A DNA stretch of 64,000 nucleotides from Anas platyrhynchos (GCF_047663525.1 NC_092593.1:27182501-27246500); one strand, 5' to 3'. Positions 12,341 to 39,403 are shown, counted from the first letter of the stretch. The notes: a model not told the origin generated them from the sequence alone. A program made the numbers and translations.

Positions 12341-15300
12341 TAAAAGCAGCTGGGTTTTCATACTGTCCCTAAATAGCATCAGTTAGTCCCACTGTTCAAG
12401 ACAGAACAGTAGGCAGGATCGACCCCTGATCTTACCCAGCAGGGTACTCCTTATGTTCTTATAACCTTACCCCTAACATTTGTAATTTGATAACATTAAT
12501 TTCTCCCCTTCTCCCACTTTTTATACCTGAACAGATGACTGGAAGAGAATCCACCTGCCGTGGTAAAAGCCCTATCTGCACATGTAAAGAGCAACAAATT
12601 GAGTGCCCTAGTAAGGCTTTCCAGCAAGGACAGGCAGGACCCAGAGCAGAGTCACACTCTGTGACAGCACCACTTTGAGCAGAGCTACTTGTCCTGCTGA
12701 GTGCAGCCACTGGTGGCCTGTAAGACAACAGGGAGCGGTTTGCAACGTGACAGCGAAAGAGAAATAAAAGACTTAAACACACACATGCACACACCTGCAA
12801 CTGTCAGTGCCTGCTGCCAGGCACTGGAAGAAGCCAGCTCCCAACTGCTTTTAGCACTCCCAAAGAGGTGTAATCGGTTTCCTTGCAGCGCACATCAACT
12901 CCAAGACAACTAAGTTGTAGCTCTGCACTCCACGTACCCACTCCTCAAACAGTTAAACAGTCCTTTGGAGAGGTCAGGAAATGCTGTCACAGCAAACTTT
13001 GGGGAAAAATCTTTGCTAGATCATACTGAGTATCTGTATCATGTCATACTGAAATTTGGTACCCTCATCATCGGTATTTTAGATAAGTTAACGGCTACTA
13101 GAAAGCCTGAAAATTTGCAGTCCCAAAACCCAATCAGTAATCCCAAGAAAACCCTGAGCAGAAAATAATTTAAACCATGTGGGTTAGACACGCTCTTAAA
13201 TGTATGCTCAGAATTTGACATTCAACCTAAATGAGACCAAATTTAGGCAATGGAATCCCCAAATGCGTTGTAAATTGCAACACAATTACACATCCGTGGT
13301 TAAAATATGTATAATTAAGAGGAGAACTTAGAGGTTCACAGACTGCATCCAAATAAAAGTCACAACTAAAGACATCTTAACTGTGTTGGTTTGAATTTCC
13401 TAACACCAGTGCAGATTTAATGCTATATTGCTTGGTGTGTTCATGAGATTTCACAGACAAGGTACAACAGTCTACACACGCTTCCAAAACCATCAACCTG
13501 AGGCTAGAAAGCAAGAACTCAGATCTCCCTGAAGCTCAGCTTTTCCACAAAAACAGGCAGCATAAATAGTAGCTTTACCAATTCTTCAGTTTGACCAAGA
13601 GATGAATTCCCTGTGTTCCACTTGCCTGACCCTTTTGCTGGGACCAACAGTAAATATATGGATTTTAAGGTGTTTTGGCAACATGCAATCTAATCCGTTC
13701 AGAGATGAGCAGAGACCATAAAAAATCATGACAAAAAGACACACATTTAAAGCTACCTTACTGTAAAACCTTCCCATCAGTACTAGTAAAAATATAAGAA
13801 AGAAAGAAAGCAAAAATACTCCTTTTTCTTTCCATTTCATACCAGGCAATGAGCATCTCTCTGGGAAGTGCTCTGTTCTATCAAGAGAAGTTACACCACA
13901 TCTAATTGTGGTCGACATCAACACCACAAAGCTGTAACTTCTGTCCCCATCCTACAACCTAACCATAACTTTGGCTTAGCTCTGGTCATTCAACAACTCA
14001 GACCTCTACCATGCTCAGCTACCAAACCAAGCCTGCTGTAATTCTAGAAACAAAACAGTCTTATTAGTAAAAGCATCCCAAATGAGACAAAAAAACACTT
14101 GGAAGCAATCAAAGTCAGCTACATGGATGTTTATAAGGGACAATTTTATTAACCAGAGGAAAATGCTTGTTCAGTAAGACCTCTGAAGAGCCCCACACAA
14201 GTACAGGCATTGCATATGTGTGCCTGTACCCAAATAGATCTACCTGCAAGACCAGGGCACTTAACATATAAGATAGTACAACACATTTTTAGTTGCCACC
14301 TAGAATCATATTTTGGACTAATTTTGCATGTGAAAATCTACCTGGGAAGACAGAAGCAGCAACAATCGTCCTCATTCTGCCTTTTTAGAAAGCTTCTACT
14401 CTGCAAAAAGGCAATTTATATTGCATAAGGACATCCAATATATTAACAGAAAAGCAGCCCTACATTTTAAGCAACACCAACAATATGAATTATGCTTCAT
14501 AATATAATACAATAAACACAGAACTAAATTTTAGTATTATTCCTAGTAATAACTAAATAACATATAGACTGGTAACAAGTTCCAATTAACAGCAGAAAAC
14601 ATAACTAAGGAGGGGGGAAAGGCACTTTCCTGATCTATTCCTGATCTAAGTAAGGCTCCAGACTGGTTCCATATCACTGGAAGTCTTTTGAACAAGGATT
14701 CCTCTATTTGACCTGACAGTCTAAGGCCCCAGTCCTGCAGTCCTATCCACACAGGCAGATTTTCATGCTTGCACAGAAACATCCTTATTTCAACATGGCC
14801 ATAAACAAGACCAGGGTTTGCCAGGGAGACTGGGGCTGCAGAAAGAAGGCCTTCAGACACGGCAATAAATGGAACATTTAGGCAATTGCAACATCACAAA
14901 AAATGCACTTTAAAATGTTATCTCAAAATATCAAAACCATGATCCGGAAAGAAACTAGAGGCTGAAACATACCACAGTATACCTTGCATCTGTACTTGAA
15001 TTTACAAAAAAAAAAAAAAAAAGCCATAAGTCCAAGTCTTTTATTTATTCAAATAACAGCTAACCTGCACTTGCATATGAAGTTAAACAAAATGCCTTAG
15101 CCTCATTTCTAGTCCCAATGGTGCAAAGACAAACAAACTTATTTTCACACAATACCAGAGTATCATTCTTGCTTCAGTGGGAATACTCAATAAATAAAAT
15201 AAAGCAGCAGAGCTCCTCACAGAGCAGCCTTTTAGCAGTTGTAAGCTATCAAAGTTTCAATATGGTATTACAATAAATTTGTACCTCCTGAGGATCTACC

Positions 15301-16199
15301 ATACTGCGAGAGCATGGTACATGCAACTCTGTAGGACCAGGCCCTACATAAAACTCATTCATTCATCATAGAAGTACTGAAACATCAAAATTACTCCTAC
15401 TAAGTAAATTCAGGGTTGCGTTCTGTAGACAATTTAGCTTTACAATTAAATTTATCTTACATGTGTATACATTACAAACAAATCACATAAAGGTTGAAGA
15501 TGGCTGTGAAAATGTCACTGGCCTGCGAGTGACAGCTACACGCAAAACATTAGTGTTAGGGTTTATCCATCATCAGCACTGCCCGGTCAGTAAGGTCTTA
15601 GTATGACACTGACAGTACAACGGTGCCCACAGGATAGGACGCTCAGCTGTAAGGGAATGATGCACTGCCCTAAATTTGCCAATTTTAAGTATACCAATCC
15701 TCAAAAATTGAGAGCATCCTTAAAATAAACCCTCATCATATGTTGTTAAGTAACAAAGTTAGAACTAACTATAGATCTACATATTTTAATCAGATGGTGT
15801 AATATAAGGCTTTAAGCTAAGTGTTGCTGTCATTCCCCAAATTTATTCAAGGTTACTTGTACAAAGCAATTAGCCTTCTAAACTAAAAGACATTTTAAGG
15901 AACACTTAATCCAAACTACACATCTCCAGCATTAGAAACCAGAACTATTTCACCTGTGCTGGGTGAAGCGTGTTGGCTGGCTTTCCAGTGGGCTCACTTC
16001 ACAACTACCAGACGTTCCTTTCCCTGAAAAAAAGCATCCTTTCACTTCCAGCTCCCGGCAGCAGCACCAAGAAGGCAACTCCTAACCCCACACCTGCCCC
16101 AAGGACCGACCGGGCCCCGACCCACGCTGGGACCCCTTGCCACGTTTGGGGACACGGGATGGGGCCTGAGTCCGAGTCCCACTGTGCATTGGCTGTTGA

Positions 16200-17500
16200 G
16201 GGGAGACCCTTCCCCTGGCTGGGGTCTGTCCCCCCAGCCCACTCACACCCACCGGCCCGGGTGGGGCTGGGGGTGACCAGGGGACCCCGAGCAGGCCGGG
16301 GGCAGCCCCCAGCCGTGGCACATGGCAGGGCAGGGAGGCGAGGCAGAGCTGACCCCTCACCCCCCACCCTCACCCCCGGTTTTGGGGGGCACCCCGATAC
16401 GGGGGCACAGCACCGGGGGAGGGCACTATAGGCACTCTGATGGCCTCCCCCAACCCCAAAAAGCCCCCCCAAAAAAGTTGCGGGGCGAAACCACCCGGAG
16501 CGAGGGGACACAACGGGGACGGGGTGGCGGGCGAGGGGGGGAGGGGGGGCGGCGGCCGCGTCCCGGGGCACCCCCGGCGCATCCCCGCGGCCGCCGAGGG
16601 GGGGGCGCCGAGGGGGGGCGAGCACCCCAAAAACGCCGAGAAACTTTCCAGGCCGCGGCCCCGCACGCCCCGCGGGACCGGCACCGCCTCCGCCGCGGCG
16701 GCCCCGGACCGGGCTGGGGGCAGGGGTGCCCCCCACCACCATCCCCCCCCGCGCCGCCGCCGCCGCTCATTAAAAGTCATTTTGGGAAATTAATGCCGCC
16801 CCCGGCCCCCCCCGGCCCGCGCCCCTCCCGCTGCCGCCCCCCCACTCCCCCCTTCGCCGCCCCGCGGAGGTTGGGGGGGGGGGGGTGGAAGCGGCCCCGC
16901 CGCGGCGCCCCCGCCGCCTTCCCCCCGGCCGCCCGGCTTCGGCTCCGGCAGCGGCGGGGCTCGGCCCGCTTTGGGCCCGGGGCCCGGCGCGGGGGGCCCG
17001 GCCCGGCCCGGCGGGGCGGGGAGCGGAGCGGCCAGGCCGCGCCGCGCTGAGGCCTAGCGCCCCCCCGCCCCCGTTCTCCCCCGCCGCCCTTCACCTCCCG
17101 GGCAAAGGCGCCGCAGCGCCGCGCCCCGAGCCTCCCGCTGGGTCCCGGCCACCGTCTCACCCCCCTCCGGGGCTCCTCTGGGCGCCCGAGAGCCGCGAAC
17201 CCCCCCCGGCTCCCCGCACCCCCCGCTGCGGCCTACCCCGCCCCGGCCGAGCCCCGGCCTCGCGTAGCCCGCCTCCCCGCCCGCCCTGTACCCTTCGCAC
17301 CGCCTGCCGCGCTACGCGAGCCCGGGGATGCAGGCCGGGCCTGGCTTACCTTTCCAGCTGCTTTTTTTTTCTCCTCTCTCTCCTCTCCCCCCTTTCCCTC
17401 TGTTGGGCTGACAGATCAGAGTTTCCTCCCCAGCAGAGGGACTGGGAATGGGCTCGGGCTCTGTGCTGAGGAGCTGCTGCCCCCCTGGCTCTGAGAAGAT
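16200..17500. promoter_or_regulatory. INO80D: CpG island at the INO80D 5' end
   Basis: GC content and CpG frequency rise sharply over about 1.3 kb, with many CG dinucleotides and long G and C homopolymer runs. This contrasts with AT-rich, CpG-poor flanks. A strong minus-strand splice donor lies at the right end of the island. Position and orientation fit the promoter and first untranslated exon of INO80D. Several long open frames in the island come from stop-poor GC-rich sequence, and I do not treat them as genes. Confidence 0.8.
17350..17480 (-). other. INO80D: likely INO80D untranslated first exon (donor clear, start unknown)
   Basis: On the minus strand the sequence GGAAAG|GTAAGCCAG at 17350/17349 is a near-consensus splice donor at the edge of the CpG island. 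Upstream of it is a purine-rich leader with AG-rich tracts. The right boundary is a guess; transcription could begin anywhere up to about 17.55 kb. Spliced RNA would settle it. Confidence 0.45.
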
Positions 17501-17550
17501 CCTGCTTTTTGTGGGGAGGAAGCTTTGGGGGCTCTTTATTATTTTAAAAC

Positions 17551-20500
17551 TACAAAGTGCTCAGAGGGTAGGTGATTATTAAGGGGAATCCCTGAATATA
17601 TTCTCCAGCAAAGAAGGCAGGGCTGCTGGGGCTGCTCAAGAAGAGAGCCAGCAGCCTCCTACAGCACCACTACAGGCACCGAGAGGACATAACATCAGAG
17701 AGCGGTTCCTCTGCCCTCCAAAACAACAACTTTCCTACCATCTTGGAGGTAGTAGAGGGAGAGAGGGAGGGGGAAAAAAGTACAGAAGGTTTTTATAAAG
17801 TGTCAATTTGGGGGAGGGAGCCAAATGGCCAAAAACAATTTTTGTAAATCATTTATATGACTTTTTATTTAAAATAAAAATAAAATACAAAGGCATGAGG
17901 CTTAAAGAGATAATTTTCTTTATAACGAAATAAGATCAGCTTTCTGGGAAAAAAAAAATAATAAAGAAGGTATGGTCATTTTTTAAAAATTTTTATTTTT
18001 CTTTTAAAATTAAAAAAATGTATCTTTTTTCCTATAATTTAAAATGTAGATAAGTTTTTATCGTTGTTGATTGATAGTTCTAAAAATTAGTGTACAATTG
18101 TGAAGTTGGTATAACTTTTTTGGTGCTGCTGCTCTCAGTAGAACAACTGAAATTGATGTGGGACTGTTTGGTAGAACTGTGTCGTTATGTCTTCTCTCTG
18201 GAGGCATTGTAAATAAAACTGAATGTACAGGTAGGAAAAAAGCTCTTAATTTTTTTTTTTTTTTTGAGGGGGGGGTCTTGTAAAAAAGCCTTGGGGGATT
18301 TAATGCAAGTGAGTGGAGCCTGTGATATATATCTTAAAAATTCTGCAAATCTGTCGTAAATTTAGCATTGTCTGCCCTTCAGTATGGGATGTGAAAAATA
18401 GAGCTCACAGAAAAAAATTGGAGGTAATAATTGAATTTTCTTTTTAATATTTTCAAAGCACTTTATAGCCTTCTAAAAATCTGTTTTGGTTCTTTTTAAG
18501 TTACTGTTTTGATTTGGGGGCTTTGTTCCTGATATTTATGAATAGCATTATTCCTGACTTCTTTCTTACAGAGTTGAGAAATGTTATTAATTTATACTAT
18601 AATACCTTGTAATGCAGAATGGCCGTTGTGTTTTTCTTTTTTGCAGAAGCCTTTATTAAATTGTTAAAAATGTATGGAAAGATGTCAAAATAATGTGAGA
18701 TGCCACTGTGTATCTATAGGTGAAGACACTGATCACTGTGTTCAGCAGACCTATGATAATATTGCTTGGAATAGGGTTATACTCAGCCCTGTACAGGGAT
18801 GAACTGCTAAAATATCTATTTATTTCTCCTGAAAGAAGATAAAATAATCAGAAATCTAATGAGCTATATGAGCTAATGAGCATGAAAAAATGCATTTAAG
18901 TTTTTTTCCATTGTAAAAATTAGTCAGGTGGTATAGGCTAATTGAACTGCAATCAGACTGAAGTCGTGTGAATGAAGGTATTGAATTTTTATCACTTCCT
19001 CCCTTGCCTCTGTCAGATCTGAAATATATTGCATTATCTCAATTACTGTAAACTTTTATTTAAAGATATATGTTTTTTTCTGAATTTAGATACATTCCCT
19101 TATGAAAACATACGTTGTGAGTTGCCTTCCTAGTATTGTGAGCGTAGTTTGTGTGTTTATAGTGGCATTTTCATTTAGATAAATTAATTTGAATTAAAAT
19201 ATAATTAAAAGTCAGTTGGTCTGTGCATCAAGCTGCATATTTTTGCTCAACTGGATTATTATTTTTTTTAAGATTATGGTTGGTCCAGTTAGCATACTTT
19301 AATAATGCTGAGTGTTGCATTCTGTGGAGTTAACTGCAAAGGTTTTTTTAATCATAGTATTAATTTATTAAATGCATTATTCTGCTCTGACACTAGGAAA
19401 AAATAGTAATAACCAAATGCATTGCTCCTACATCTTATTTTAAAAGTTTGTGTAGAAGTCCACATAAGGAGGGCACTTCATAATCTTACCAGTCATGATT
19501 GTGTTGTTTGAATCATGAAATGTAATGATTATTTTTGTAGGATATTTAAAAAAAAATACTTTAAAATTTTATATTTAAAATTCACTACAGGAGTGATAGG
19601 GATTGCAAATGTTGCTCATGATCCGGATGATTTAAAAAAAAAAAAAACAAAAAAAAAAAAAACCTTGAAATATTACGAATAATTGATCTCCTGTGCCAAT
19701 GGATTCAGAAATCCAACAAATGCAGCATAAGCTAATATTTCCTTTTATTCTAGAAAAAAAGTAAAGGACCAAATTCTCAGACCCCAGTTTTTCAAATGGT
19801 TGGAGGCCTGGTTAATAATTGAAAGGTGTTTGAAGAATCACTCAATATTTACTTGCATAAAACTCTTATGAGGTCATTAGAATACAGAATTCAAGTTTCT
19901 GCACTGTTTTTTTGAAAAGAATTGCCACTTCTAACTAGATCAGTAGTTTAGTGTAACTCAGATGTTTGTTCTCTTTATTGCACAGTTAAGAAAATTTTAG
20001 TGTTTTAGAGAGAGGCATAACAAAAACAACTGATCTGTACTGAGACTTCTGAGAACGCCCATAGAGCACGCTGAGGACTCTTTAAAAATGGGACACAGAT
20101 GATACAATGTGTTAGAGAAAAGGCTATGAAAGCACTTGAGAATCCAACTACAGAGACAATATTAAACCCTTTCTTTGGCTTATGTACTTGACTTCGCGGG
20201 TACTGACTTTAATCGGATTACGTGCATGCCTAAATTTAAACATGCATCATAGTAGCATTACACATTTTGGTGACATCCTGAGATCTGTTTGATGTGTGTA
20301 AATTGCAAAACCAGAAGCTTAATGCTAAAGAGAAACATTTTGAATCTAATTTGTAATAGGAAAATTGGAAAGGGATGTTTTTGAGTGTCTTTTTCTAGGA
20401 AAAACAAAACGCACAACTTTTTAAGGAGGATAAAGAGGAAAAAATCACTAGATCTTAAATACATGGACTGTTGTGTAATTATTCAACAGAGAAAGGAATA

Positions 20501-23500
20501 TCTCCATGCTATGTACAGAGGAATTTATTTAACACAACTTTATTTGCCTGAGAATTCAAAATATTTACTTTTTAGCTACTTGCTAAAAATTGCAAATATT
20601 ATTTTATTTGTTTTTATTTGCTCACAACAAAATGTTACACTAACACTTCAAAGGAGCAAATTCTGTTAGTTCTAGTAATGTAGAATCTTAAATATCTGAA
20701 ATATTTTTTATGGACAAGACTCGTAACTTGTGAGTTGCATAATTTTGACAGACTGGTTCAGCACTCTGGAATTATTTTAGAGAAGAAAATTGGTGTCCAT
20801 GACTCCTGTTCCAGGACAGCGTGTGACCCCAAAGCCAGAAACATTCCCTGTGCAAAATGCAGACGCGAATTCTGGAGATTTCATTTCCTCGTTACAGACT
20901 AGGTCTAAGTGGCCAAACCCCTGGACCAACCGCTCCAGCCAGTAGACATGCTCTGTGCTTGAGCACGGAGTGGTCAAAGAAAATTAATGTTCCCTAAATC
21001 ACTAGTTCCTAGCTAATGAGGCATACTTTGCTGATGTGCCTCACTAGTATTAATAGTGAGACAGAGGGCAGCATCATAGCGAATAAGCTTTGTGAGTCTA
21101 ATAAAAGAAATTGAATAAATGCTTTAGGTTGTACGCCAGTTATTGGAGGAGGCCGCTTCAAAAAGGAAGTTTTGACTCTCTCCCAAAGTCATATACATTC
21201 CAAATGCAGACCTCTAGCACCTCTGGAGCTTGACTTAGACTTGGTGTGCATAGTGAAGGTCTTCTTTTTTTTCTGCTTTTCAGCAGTGTTATGATATTGG
21301 TGCGGTGGTATTACTGCTTGACAGACACATAGGTTCTGAGGAAACAGTTCCAATGTCTTTAAATGCATGTGAAAGTGATCAGCAATGTATTTAAAATACA
21401 TGAGAGTGTTGGAAAGGGGAGGAACAACTCTGGGCGGATTGTTAGAGATTTTCATGCACAGAGCCACACTTACATATAAGATTTTGTCTTTAGGAGTTTA
21501 AACACTGATGAGGAAAAAAATCTGATAAGATCCGTTCATCTTAGTTAGACCTTGAGCAGCAGTTTTACGTAGTGTTGGTTTATTTAATTGTGGTGAGTTC
21601 TGGAGTCAAGATATCCACAGGACAAACCATTCGTAGAGCTAAGTCATTTTGCTTTACTTCCTTTAGTCATAAATGCTAGCAAAGCCATGCAAAGTACAGA
21701 TGACTATCCTTGTTTTTCAGTCTTAGGATCCACATTAAAGCTTATTGGAGCAATGGGAATTTTACTGCAGATTTCAGTAGGAGTAAGGTTGTGGAAGTAT
21801 TTAACCAGTTGGGAGCAGACTTGCTAGCATGGTAATGTAATTAAATGATAGCGAACTGAACTGAAAATAGTAATTAACTAAGACTTTACTAATCTATTCA
21901 TTATCAATGTGTATTTTAATCTGCATTAAATAAATGGTATTGTCTCCTGAATCACAGCAAAGACAAAATAATGCGACTATCAGTGATAGGAATGTTGTCC
22001 AGAGTACATTGCAGGCATCTGTGGAGATTTCTTTAAATAGAAGACAAATTAATGGAATAAACTGTCCCAGCAGAATGCTCTAATACAGTCCTATTTGACT
22101 AGGAAGCCCACTGTTAATTGAAAGTATACTACTGTATTTTTACTTGTCTATCAATATTTCATTAACTGTAACCATGGCGGTTAAGAAGCTACACGCTTTG
22201 TTAGCAGACCTTTCAGTTATTCACTTACATTCAGGTTATGGCAGGTCTTGGTCATCTCTGCAAATTGGACAGAGGAGAATTCCCACTCCGTACCAAATCA
22301 GCGATCTGTTAGTCTTCTGACAGTTACCTGTATAAGATGCTTCAAAAAAGCTGTGGAATATCCCATGATGGATAACTGGGAAATGAAAAGCATGTAGGAA
22401 AGGATTTTTCAAACAGTTTAGCTAACATCAAAGCATGAGGCTTAATTAGTTCCTAGGGTCATGAGATCCCAGTGGATTTTGAAAAAAATTATATGTTAAG
22501 CTCTTTGGTTTTAGTATGTTTCTTTTTGATGTTTGTTTCTCATCTCTGATCTCTTTCAAACATAGACACAGATGTAACAGAAGGTGACAAGAAAGAATGA
22601 AAGTGTTTCTTTGAGATACCGGTTGCGTTTATTAAAAATGTTGAATTAGCATTAGAGTGCTGGGATGTCTCTACCAACCAGTATTTCTCAGTAGACCAAG
22701 AGGCCTTACCAGGTAAATACGGCACAGTGTTAGGTGCTGTGGTAGAATGAATGTTTGCATGTAGCCAGAGAAAAATATTTATTAACAGCATTTAGCATAG
22801 GAGGCTTTGCAGATTATGGAGTCACTCATAAAGAGTTTAATTTGCCAGGTTTTAGGTACGTCTCATGACTGCATGTGAAGCCCCTCTACTGCAGGGAGTT
22901 TTGGATACCCAGACACTTCAGGACACATTGCTGACAACATCCCCTCAGTTAACATGCATCACAGTAAAACTTCTTTTGGATAAAACATTACACAATGAAG
23001 AGGACGGTGATTTGTACTTGTCCTCAGTGTTTTGTTTCTGGACAAGAAATTTCCCTGTGACTCTGTAATTTAATTGCTTCTTTCCCCATGGTACCTTGCC
23101 TCATTGACATTATGTGCAGATAGCTGCAGGAGATAAATTACATATGTATTAGTGGTTTGTTTGTTTGTTTTTGTTTCTAAACAGGAATTACTTCATTAGG
23201 CAAGACAACTTTTCTGTTATCTCTGAGAGCTTACCCCACAGAAAGTGTTCTTGTACTCCTGATAACAGCTTGTGTTGTCATTGAAGTCAACTTCCAGGTG
23301 CTGTCCCTTAATCACTTACTACTTTATATATAAATTTCCTATGATGGTAGTCACAGTTAAGCTTTCTTCTATCAGCTTGCTTGTTAACACCTTTTCTGTT
23401 CATGTCATTTGTGCTCTGACAGAGTCAATCTTTCTGCCCTTCGTCACTGAAGGAAATACCTATTTAAATGAGATCACAAGAACAAAACATGGTCATTAAG

Positions 23501-25110
23501 AGGCTGTTGTGTTTTAGGAGAGGATGTTTTGGCTTAGCCCTTCATTGCTGTATTTTATGAGGTGAAGTGTCTTGGGACACGGATAGAGATGAGGTTTTGT
23601 TACTTTTCTCTTCAGATTAAGGCTGATGTTAGGCTGTTGCTCTGTATGGTTTCAACAGTAACATACAGCACATCCCCATACCAAAGATTCTTGCAAGACA
23701 GTGGCTGCTGTTGGTCTCAGATTGATGCACTGATCCCAAATTTTTCCCTTCCTGGGGAAATGCTACAGACACTTCCTTCTCTGCCTTTAGCTACACTTGA
23801 ATATACATTTGAAAATGAGGCAGTTACAACTATTTTTATGAACGGCCTAGGTTTTTTGGCTTTTTCAAAGTCGTGCTGAGAGCACACTTCAGTTTGACTC
23901 GACTTTCCATTTGGGACCACTTTTTTTCAGAGCAGCTCAGTGAATTGCCTAGAATGTAAAGTTCCCTCTGGAATTACAGGGATGTCTCTGGGAGCTGCTG
24001 GTGCTTCTGGGAAGGTGGATATTGAATGCTTGGTTGGTGTTTTTTTTGTTTGTTTTAAATCACACTTTAGACTTGTGCTTAATAGGGCTTCACCTTGAGT
24101 TAACACACCCTTTTCCTGTCTCTCCACAACCCTCTACTGAAGACAGGGCTAAGTAAAGGCAAGGTTTAATTAAATTAGGGTTAATTGCATGAATATAAGA
24201 GCTATGTTTGTGTAGTGCTACACTAAGAGAAGAGGGGGCTTAGTGGTTAAACCCATCCATCTCTCCCAGACACGTGATTGTTCTTTCTCAGGCTGTCTAT
24301 ACTGGCAATAGAGTACAGGAAAAAGGAAAAAAAAAACTTTCTAATTTCTGTCTTTGAGGTTTTAAGAATTCTATGGCAGCATTCGCATGCATTTAGTATT
24401 ATTCTACAGTGGAAAAATATAGATTTTCCTCTTTAAAAGGAAAAAAATAATGTTATTTTTTCTTCAAGTTGGAAATGATGGCTTCGTGAGTGTTCCAGCC
24501 TGCGTGATTTCTGGAAGGATTACTTTAAACCTATTACCCTAGTATTTCATTGAGGGAGTAGCTAGCCTTCTTCCAAACTTACAATATCCAACATAACAGA
24601 GCAGAGACTCACTGTTCTGAAGTCATTCTAACACATCAAAAAGAAAGCCCACAGCCCCCTCCCCCACTTTGCTATAAAAAGAGCAGTCCACACAAAAACC
24701 ATACTGAGATCTTTCCTCCCTGTACTTGTACCGGTGTATCTGAAGGCCTTTATCTTTTGCTAAATTTTAAGAACTGTTTAGTATTACAAAGCTGTGTGAA
24801 AACCACTTGCTCTTTTTCATGACATAAAAATGAGTTGTATTCTCGAGTAGTTTCTTAACTGCAGCTGAACAGAGAAACATACAAATATCTAGGGCAGGGG
24901 TAGGTGAATACTGACACAAACCAGGTATGCTTGACTCAAAAGAGGGACAACTTGTTCTGAAAGTGCATGACAAAAATAGCACGTTCACACCCTCAGCAGC
25001 ATTTAAAATAATTGAATGCTCTGGAAGAAGGATACTGATTCTGGGTTTTTCTCCTGCAAGAAGCATGAGCTATATGAATTACATAGGTAACAAACTGTTT
25101 AATATTATAA
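17551..25110. other. intergenic DNA between INO80D and NDUFS1, no gene seen
   Basis: This stretch is very AT-rich, with frequent A and T homopolymers (for example at about 19633-19663). All open frames here are short and none resembles a known protein. A non-coding transcript divergent from the INO80D island is possible but not visible. I see no CR1 tail or RNA gene in it. Confidence 0.65.
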
Positions 25111-25116
25111 TTTATT
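25111..25116 (-). terminator. NDUFS1: candidate NDUFS1 polyadenylation signal (AATAAA)
   Basis: TTTATT on the plus strand reads AATAAA on the minus strand about 240 nt past the NDUFS1 stop codon. It is the first canonical hexamer found after the stop, giving a short 3' untranslated region. Confidence 0.6.
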
Positions 25117-25353
25117 TGTATACAATCATCGTGTACTCTGCCTCTTGGTACAGTAAGTTGAATGCTGCACGTTGTCTCCAGCCACAACAACAGTCCTATA
25201 TTAATGGGACTACTTGAACTGATGAAAATGTGGAAAGAGAAATACCACTGCCTAGCAAATAGATTTTTTTGGAAAAAAAAAAAAAGTAGCCATCACAGTT
25301 GTTAACTGCAGTAAATACTTGAATGAAGTTGGTAGCAGTTTGATAGTAACTAA

Positions 25354-38627
<13,274 letters not shown>

Positions 38628-38897
38628 GGCGCTGGGCAGGGCAGGCGCCGCGGTCGCTGTCCCTGTCCGTGTCCGTGTCCCTGTGGCTGTCGCTGCCCCC
38701 GCAGCCGCTGGGCTCTACAAACAACCAGAGCACACGGGCCGCCGAGCCCGGGGTCACCTTGGGGCCGCCCCCGCCGCGCCTCCCGCCCGCAGCCCCCGGC
38801 CGCCCGCCAGGGGAGGCAGAGCCCGGCCCGGCCCCGGCCCCGGCCCCGCTCCCCCCGTGAGGCGGCGCCGCGGCCCCCGCCGCGCCCCGGCCGTTAC

Positions 38898-38960
38898 CTG
38901 CTCGGAGGCTGCCGGGCCTTCCCCCCGCAGCCGCTATGGCGGCCGCTTCGGCTCTTTCCG
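38898..38960 (-). other. NDUFS1: NDUFS1 untranslated exon 1 (donor clear, start approximate)
   Basis: The minus strand reads CCGAGCAG|GTAACGG with the donor at 38897-38896, just inside the shared CpG island. Just upstream on the minus strand is an AGCGGCTGCGGGG leader and, on the plus strand, GCTATGGCGGCC, a YY1-like element often found at transcription starts. The start site is approximate. Confidence 0.5.
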
Positions 38961-39007
38961 CCGCCGCTTCGGCTCTTTCCGCCCCCCGCCCTCGGCTCTT
39001 TCCGCCG
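38944..39007. repeat. short promoter tandem repeat with gctctttccgcc core
   Basis: The 12-base core gctctttccgcc occurs at 38951-38962, 38972-38983 and 38996-39007, with periods of 21 and 24 bases. A fourth shortened copy (tttccgccgcc) lies near 39070. It sits at the presumed NDUFS1 start. On the minus strand it reads GGCGGAAAGAGC, which carries a GGAA core. Which factor binds is unknown. Confidence 0.75.
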
Positions 39008-39106
39008 CCGCCTCGGCAATCTCCGTGACGCGCACGCTCGGCGATCTCCGGAGCTGGCGGCTTCGGGTGTTTCCGCCGCCCCCCGCCGAGCCCTCTCGGC
39101 CGCCGT

Positions 39107-39118
39107 CACGCATGCGCG
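39107..39118 (+). promoter_or_regulatory. NRF-1-like site
   Basis: The sequence cacgcatgcgcg matches the palindromic NRF-1 consensus YGCGCAYGCGCR at 11 of 12 positions. NRF-1 is the classic activator of nuclear respiratory-chain genes. The site lies between the NDUFS1 and EEF1B2 start sites, so a role at NDUFS1 is likely. Confidence 0.6.
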
Positions 39119-39395
39119 CGCCGCCTTCGGACGTGCTCGCCCCCTTCCGCTGCCGCCCGGGAGGCGGGGGGGGAGGGGTCAGGACGTGGAAGGGTCAATT
39201 TCTTTTATAAGGCCTCAAAGCGCCCCAGGGCCGCCCGTAGCGTGCAGCGCCTCGCTGCCAGCCCCCCTCCCCTCCGAGGCTCAGCCCCTGCGCGCCCCGC
39301 GCCGCGGCGGCGCAAACCCCGCCAGGGACTCTTTCTCCGTCCTTCCGCGCGGAAGGGTACGCGCGCGTTCGAAGCGGCGGAGGGATACCCGACGC

Positions 39396-39403
39396 TATAT
39401 AAG
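39396..39403 (+). promoter_or_regulatory. EEF1B2: TATA box of EEF1B2
   Basis: The element tatataag lies about 29 bases upstream of a C-initiated pyrimidine tract, the spacing expected for a TATA-directed start. It lies 78-85 bases upstream of the EEF1B2 ATG at 39481. Confidence 0.7.

Larger units (their letters stand above)
8258..17348 (-). other. long intron(s) in the INO80D 5' untranslated region
   Basis: About 9 kb separates the first coding exon from the CpG island. The stretch holds a CR1 fragment (9183-9401), a short (AC)n tract at 9441-9460, an (AATA)n tract at 12318-12340 and otherwise unremarkable AT-rich DNA. Additional untranslated exons are possible, but I cannot place any. Confidence 0.6.

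Noticed and set aside
16005..17469. Several long overlapping open frames on both strands (up to about 245 codons), rich in P, G, R and A
   Set aside because: They occur on both strands of a CpG island where stop codons are rare. Composition is pure GC bias and no domain is recognisable.
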